DNA of 64,000 nucleotides, taken from NCBI GenBank assembly GCA_025201765.1, contig MU623403.1:124001-188000 (forward strand), given 5' to 3'. The position numbers were made by a program, and so were the translations under genes. The notes under the pieces are model-generated. The model worked only from the letters and a program-made list of their open reading frames with translations. It did no database searches and was not told where the DNA came from. The DNA comes from Daldinia sp. FL1419 (Eukaryota > Ascomycota > Sordariomycetes > Xylariales > Hypoxylaceae). Positions 60,150 to 64,000 of this stretch are shown piece after piece. How positions within the stretch are numbered: position 1 is the stretch's first letter; the number at the start of each line of letters is the position of its first letter.

Positions 60150-61480
60150 TACTTCAAATAACAATATAATTATAAATTCAATAAGTAATTTATTTGAATT
60201 TAATAATTATAAAAGATATGGATATTATTTTAGTTATATATTTAATTTTTTAATAAAAACCTTACTATTTAACTATAATACTAAGGCATTTAAAGTAGGG
60301 CTATCAAGCAAAATAACTTTAACTAAATTAAAGCATAACATATAACACTCAAAAGGCCCTATTAAAAAGCTCTATAACCTCATACATAAAATATTTAATT
60401 AAAATTATTTTGCTTTACATTTACAAAAGTTCCAACATCAGTTTCCTATTACAAAAAACAGAATTATTTATAAAATTATATTTAATAATAATATACAATA
60501 ATTATCTCAATATTATATAATTTAATATATTTTAATATTACATTATTATATTAAAAAATTTATTCTTAAAAAAAAACAACAATAAAAAAATAATCATTAT
60601 AATAAAAAATTTTAAATATCATATACCTCATCAGTACCATTTATATATAAATTTAAAAACCTCCTTTTAAATAGAGATTGGAAAGTAATTAAAATATTAC
60701 AAAATATATTAGTACTTTATAATAACATTATTAAATAACTTAAAAGTAATAGTATAATTAAAAAATATATTAGGGGTTGGGTAGGCTTATACAATTATAT
60801 TTAGGATATTTTATTAGAATTTGAATTTCTATTAAAATTCTTCAAAGAATTTAAAAAATTAATTAATAATTTTCTTAATTCTAAACATTTTCATATTAAT
60901 ATTATATTTACCTAAAAAATCCTTAATAAATATTATAACAAATTTAATAAAATTCCCATTTATTATATTATTATTGCTTTTCACTTTACATTTAAATGAG
61001 ATTAATTTAATTATTCATAATCTCACCAACCTAAATAAATAATAAATATTTATAAAATTATTAAAAAGCTCTAATTAAATAACTATTTTTAAATAAAAAA
61101 TATTTTTTTAAAAGATACAAAAATTAACTTATAACCTACCAAACACCAACAACAACAAAATAACCCATTTAAAACTTTCATAAATAATTCTCGCAATATA
61201 TTAATAGATTTAAACATTTTAATACTACTTAAAGGTATAGACAAATACAAACATTAATACAATAATTCCAAATTTAATAATAATAAAATTAATAACCCTA
61301 TTAAATATTAATATAAATATTAAAAAAAATACCTACAATTATTAAAAATAACTTTAAATATCTTCACAATTCAACCCATATCAACCAAATATAAAAGGCT
61401 TTTTTTAACTATAAATTATATAATTTCATTACTACAATATAAAATTAATATTAATATAATTTCTATATATTAAATATTAT
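60150..61480 (+). pseudogene. Fossil hAT transposase
   Basis: One reading frame can be followed without indels for over 1.1 kb: SKGPIKKLYNLIHKI (from about 60,349), DWKVIKILQNILVLYNNIIK (60,676), a GWVGLYNYI segment (about 60,775), a KILNKYYNKF block and IYYIIIAFHF (about 60,914-60,984), and near the C-terminus IQPISTKYKRLFL (from about 61,369), which aligns by eye with the SIP-ERLFS dimerisation core of fungal hAT transposases. The frame is interrupted only by stops (TAA, TAG, TGA) that arise from CAA, CAG, CGA or TGG by C-to-T or G-to-A change. This is what RIP produces, and no functional protein can be made. The 5' extent is approximate; the N-terminal zinc-finger part was not identified. 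Confidence 0.8.
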
Positions 61481-61872
61481 AATTTTAATTACAAATTAAA
61501 ATAATAAAAAACCAAAACCCTTATTATTATTTAATAAACAACAAAATTAAAAATACAAAAATTAAAAAAATAACTGATAAAGAACTACAAAAATAGGTAA
61601 CAAAATGGCTAAACACCATAAATTCCAAAAATCCAATAAAAATGATCAATATAAATAACTTCATTTTTAAATTTTTATTAATTTATTTAATATAAAAAAA
61701 ATCTTAATATTAAAATTAAAAGGAATTATATAAAATTTATTATTAATAATAATTTTAAATATTATATAATCCACTAATCCACTAATCCATATTTTAATTT
61801 ATTAATTCACTCACATCCTAAATTCTAATAAATATAATACACCCACTACACCAAGGCATTTTGGTGGAGAAA

Positions 61873-61892
61873 TGGAATGGATCGCGACCCTG
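61873..61892 (-). repeat. Right terminal inverted repeat of the hAT element
   Basis: TGGAATGGATCGCGACCCTG; the reverse complement begins CAGGGTCGCGATCC, pairing with the left end. Confidence 0.93.
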
Positions 61893-61900
61893 AACTGTAA
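61893..61900. repeat. Right target site duplication (AACTGTAA)
   Basis: Exact copy of bases 58,241-58,248. Confidence 0.92.
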
Positions 61901-63071
61901 TGGATCCGCTGCTGGAAAGGAGGATACTTGTACCATAATGCAGGTACCTCTTTGGATGTTTCTGATACCCCTAGGCTTTACTCTCAGAGTTCGACTGCCA
62001 TTTGAACGAAAATTTGGCGTGTGGTGTATCTTCCTTACGGGACTAATGTAACCTTTCTGCTTACCGAGCCGCACGTTTATTTCTAACGTTATTATAGAGC
62101 CTGAATTTTTTTTGGTCCTTGGTATGGTATATCGTATCGAAGAAATCAAGAGTTTTGACTGCACTTGGCTTGGTAATTTAGTAACCGCTGTCATATAAGT
62201 CTTTTAACGGTCGTTCTTAGCGCCCCGCTCTGTATGGAGATACCTATTAGGAAGCCAATAACATATTACTAGAGTGGCCGAGCTTAACGTTGGAATTTCT
62301 TGTTGCTGTATGCAAGTAATCTACGTCTTCTTCCGTAGACTTTACCGGAATGCTTCATGGGATTCGTTACTGAAACCCATTTCGAGCTATCGGAAGCAGA
62401 CTCCAAGTGAATTCCCACATAACCCAAGCAACCTCAAGAGCATAATCCAGAAAGAGGAATTGCCACAAATACCTAAGAAATGATGTGTCTACTTACAAGG
62501 AGGTTGCTTCAATTGACATGGACTACCATACACATCTAAGACAGGTATCTCATTTTGACGAACCTGTTCTATACGCCCAAAACGAGATTATCCAAGAGCC
62601 GCAGAGAGTTATGAGCAGTAAGGGTCAGATACACAAAAAGTTACTTAAAACTGCTAGCTGATTTGGAAAATGCGATCCTCTCCCGAAATACAAACACTTT
62701 CAACGTCAACGTTCCCGATTATCTTTGGTACACCTGGTCAATTATCAGAGGTTTCATTAAAGGATAGCACACCTAAACACGCCTTATGTGATAATAACTC
62801 GGCAATGACTCCAATTCTTAATGTCCCTAAGCCTATCTAGCTTACTAGAAACCGGCAAGGTCTAAGCTCTGCCGTAAACAATATCTTCGCGTGATGTAGT
62901 CTCGCCGCGTAGACAGATGTTTACTAACAGGTTGATAGGGGGTTCGGCTGACGAAGTGCGTAATATATATTGAGATATTAAACTATTAGAATTCTAATAG
63001 TACTAAAAATTTCCATTCTACCAAACCCCGTGCGAAGAATCTCAACACTGCCCCCTTTTTACGCCTCAACC
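61901..63071. other. Intergenic region after the transposon
   Basis: 1.17 kb of normal base composition between the transposon and the hydrolase 3' end. Frames of 127 and 69 codons here show no family resemblance. AT-rich just before 63,000. Confidence 0.55.
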
Positions 63072-63956
63072 TTAGGTGTTCTCCTCGATCCACTTCACCA
63101 CCTCGGCAACCACCGCATCGCTATTCCTTTCCATAAACATCATATGACCATTCCCATATATCCCCCTATCCTCCAACTTCAAGTGTACCACCTCCTTAAC
63201 CCCAGCCTGTCGCAAGTACCGCACAATCGCCCAATCGTACTGCGCATGATACGATGCCTGTGCTGTAACGACAAGCACTCTGACATCCGATAAATTAACT
63301 AGCCGTCGTGGCCCCTTCTCACCTTCTCCTTCCGCCTGTAACAGACAATCCATCATGTCCGAGTCTGGCGCTTTGATAAGCACCTTTGCGAAATCGGTAT
63401 GTGGATTAGTAACGGGAGGCGAGTAGGTCAGTGGCGCGTTGGCGATGCCATACGGGGCGCTAGGTCCGGATTTCATGCCTACCTTGTAGAAAGGCGGGCC
63501 AGCCGGCTCGAGGGCAACGATCATTTTGACCAGATCCGGTCGTATGTCCGCGACCAGCCATGGCGTCGAGCCCCCGGCTGAGTGTCCGATCAGGATGGCA
63601 GGTTTTCCGATACGATCTAGGAGTGCTACGGCAGCTGCTTGTGATGCCAATTCCTGCGCTACGGGATCGTTGAGGATCTGCTGTGCCGAGGCGAAGAATT
63701 GGTCGAATATTGGATCGCTTATCTTGCCGGTTCCGGGCCACTGCGTGTGTAGTTTGGCCTGAGGCCATGTCCCAAAGTCTTTACATGCTGTGAACATGGT
63801 CTGCATGGCTTCGGCTGGGTGGGCGATCATAACGCCATTTTTGGGATGCCATGGACTTCTACCACAGAAAGGCAGGTCGACGAGGTAGCATTCGAATCCT
63901 CGAGATAAGAAGTACGAGGCCCAGCCTGGTTGCCCGTCGGGTTTTGTAAGCCAATC
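63072..63956 (-). CDS. Alpha/beta hydrolase (5' exons outside window)
   Basis: Last 294 codons of a hydrolase of the fungal esterase/lipase-like alpha/beta family. The exon begins at 63956 after an acceptor ACTAACATCGATCAG with its branch point visible upstream; earlier exons lie past the window edge. Visible parts: DWLTKPDGQPGWASYFLSRG, the strand and turn YLVDLPFCGRSPW, the nucleophile elbow IGHSAGGS (Ser codon 63,581-63,579), and the catalytic His in YGNGHMMFMERNSD near the end. An acid in the VNLSDVRVLVVTAQASYHAQYD region probably completes the triad. The stop is TAA at 63072. The wide family includes secreted and intracellular esterases, so substrate is not predictable. The in-frame upstream bases are also open, so exon start carries some doubt. 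Confidence 0.82.
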   Translation of the reverse strand, partial: DWLTKPDGQPGWASYFLSRGFECYLVDLPFCGRSPWHPKNGVMIAHPAEAMQTMFTACKDFGTWPQAKLHTQWPGTGKISDPIFDQFFASAQQILNDPVAQELASQAAAVALLDRIGKPAILIGHSAGGSTPWLVADIRPDLVKMIVALEPAGPPFYKVGMKSGPSAPYGIANAPLTYSPPVTNPHTDFAKVLIKAPDSDMMDCLLQAEGEGEKGPRRLVNLSDVRVLVVTAQASYHAQYDWAIVRYLRQAGVKEVVHLKLEDRGIYGNGHMMFMERNSDAVVAEVVKWIEENT

Positions 63957-64000
63957 CTGATCGATGTTAGTTTGCAGTATGTACCTAGCCGAAAGGGGGA

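Larger units (their letters stand above)
58249..61892 (+). mobile_element. hAT-superfamily DNA transposon, RIP-degraded, with intact ends
   Basis: 3,644-bp element. Left end CAGGGGCGCGATCCATTCCA (58249-58268) and right end TGGAATGGATCGCGACCCTG (61873-61892) are inverted repeats of 20 bp with one mismatch, beginning CAGGG as hAT elements do, and an exact 8-bp duplication AACTGTAA flanks them. Subterminal ATCCACTAAT copies occur at both ends (about 58,274 and 61,769-61,784). The interior is extremely A+T-rich and G/C-poor, as expected after repeat-induced point mutation, yet the ends are GC-richer. It contains a fossil transposase on the plus strand. The element is about the size of fungal hAT elements such as Restless. 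It is presumably immobile itself but could move if a related transposase were supplied. Confidence 0.92.

Noticed and set aside
61811..62194. 127-codon minus-strand frame spanning the transposon's right end
   Set aside because: Crosses the inverted repeat and target duplication into flanking DNA, so it cannot be an old gene; no family resemblance.
62270..62345. tRNA-like start (TGGCCGAGC resembling an A box)
   Set aside because: No B box (GGTTCGANTCC) and no cloverleaf pairing could be found downstream.
1..64000. Biosynthetic gene cluster, CRISPR array or prophage-like system
   Set aside because: No polyketide synthase, peptide synthetase, terpene cyclase or repeat-spacer pattern is present; the organism is a fungus and the neighbouring oxidative enzymes and transporter do not make a cluster on their own.

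Overview
The window is nuclear DNA of a filamentous ascomycete (Pezizomycotina, probably Sordariomycetes). The evidence is the short GT-AG introns (mostly 50-125 nt) with CTAAC/CTAAT branch points, monocistronic genes on both strands, fungal-type proteins (Atg2, Mrc1, Hfi1, GCP3, Wee1, OST3, an OPT transporter) and an extremely AT-rich, RIP-like block at 58.2-61.9 kb. The order (possibly Xylariales) is a guess from the many TAGGTACCTA palindromes between genes. No rRNA, convincing tRNA, CRISPR or secondary-metabolite core gene was seen.

Layout. 1-10 kb: a truncated aldehyde dehydrogenase gene (-), divergent from a cytochrome b5/acyl-CoA dehydrogenase fusion (+); an MFS transporter with a long C-terminal tail (-), divergent from a small cysteine-rich secreted protein (+); a mitochondrial FtsJ/RrmJ-type rRNA 2'-O-methyltransferase of seven exons (-). 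10-17 kb: a multi-pass membrane protein of unknown role (+), a coiled-coil probable nuclear protein (-) and the OST3/OST6 oligosaccharyltransferase subunit (+). 18-24.3 kb: ATG2 (+). 25.6-30 kb: a decayed GNAT acetyltransferase, an APH/choline-kinase-fold protein lacking its catalytic acids (-), and a disordered probable nuclear protein (-). 30.6-46.7 kb: a compact housekeeping block of Mrc1 (-), Hfi1/Ada1 of SAGA (-), gamma-tubulin complex GCP3 (+) and Wee1 (-). 46.7-52.8 kb: no supportable gene. 52.8-55.6 kb: an OPT-family oligopeptide transporter (-). 55.6-58.2 kb: no supportable gene. 58,249-61,892: a complete hAT DNA transposon with 20-bp terminal inverted repeats and a perfect 8-bp target duplication, heavily mutated by RIP-like changes. 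63-64 kb: the 3' part of an alpha/beta hydrolase gene (-).

How the genes relate. Several are core cell-cycle or endomembrane functions: replication checkpoint (Mrc1), mitotic entry (Wee1), microtubule nucleation (GCP3), transcription co-activation (Hfi1), autophagy lipid transfer (Atg2) and N-glycosylation (OST3). The edges hold more accessory genes (ALDH, b5-ACAD, MFS, secreted protein, pseudokinase, GNAT pseudogene, OPT, hydrolase). I see no convincing new multi-gene system. The best leads are the RIP-mutated hAT element with intact ends, the kinase-fold protein without catalytic acids, a reading-frame problem at one OPT splice junction, and a 27-nt exon that encodes exactly the SAM-binding motif of the rRNA methyltransferase. 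All gene models come from reading splice signals and reading frames by eye; no alignment or RNA evidence was used.
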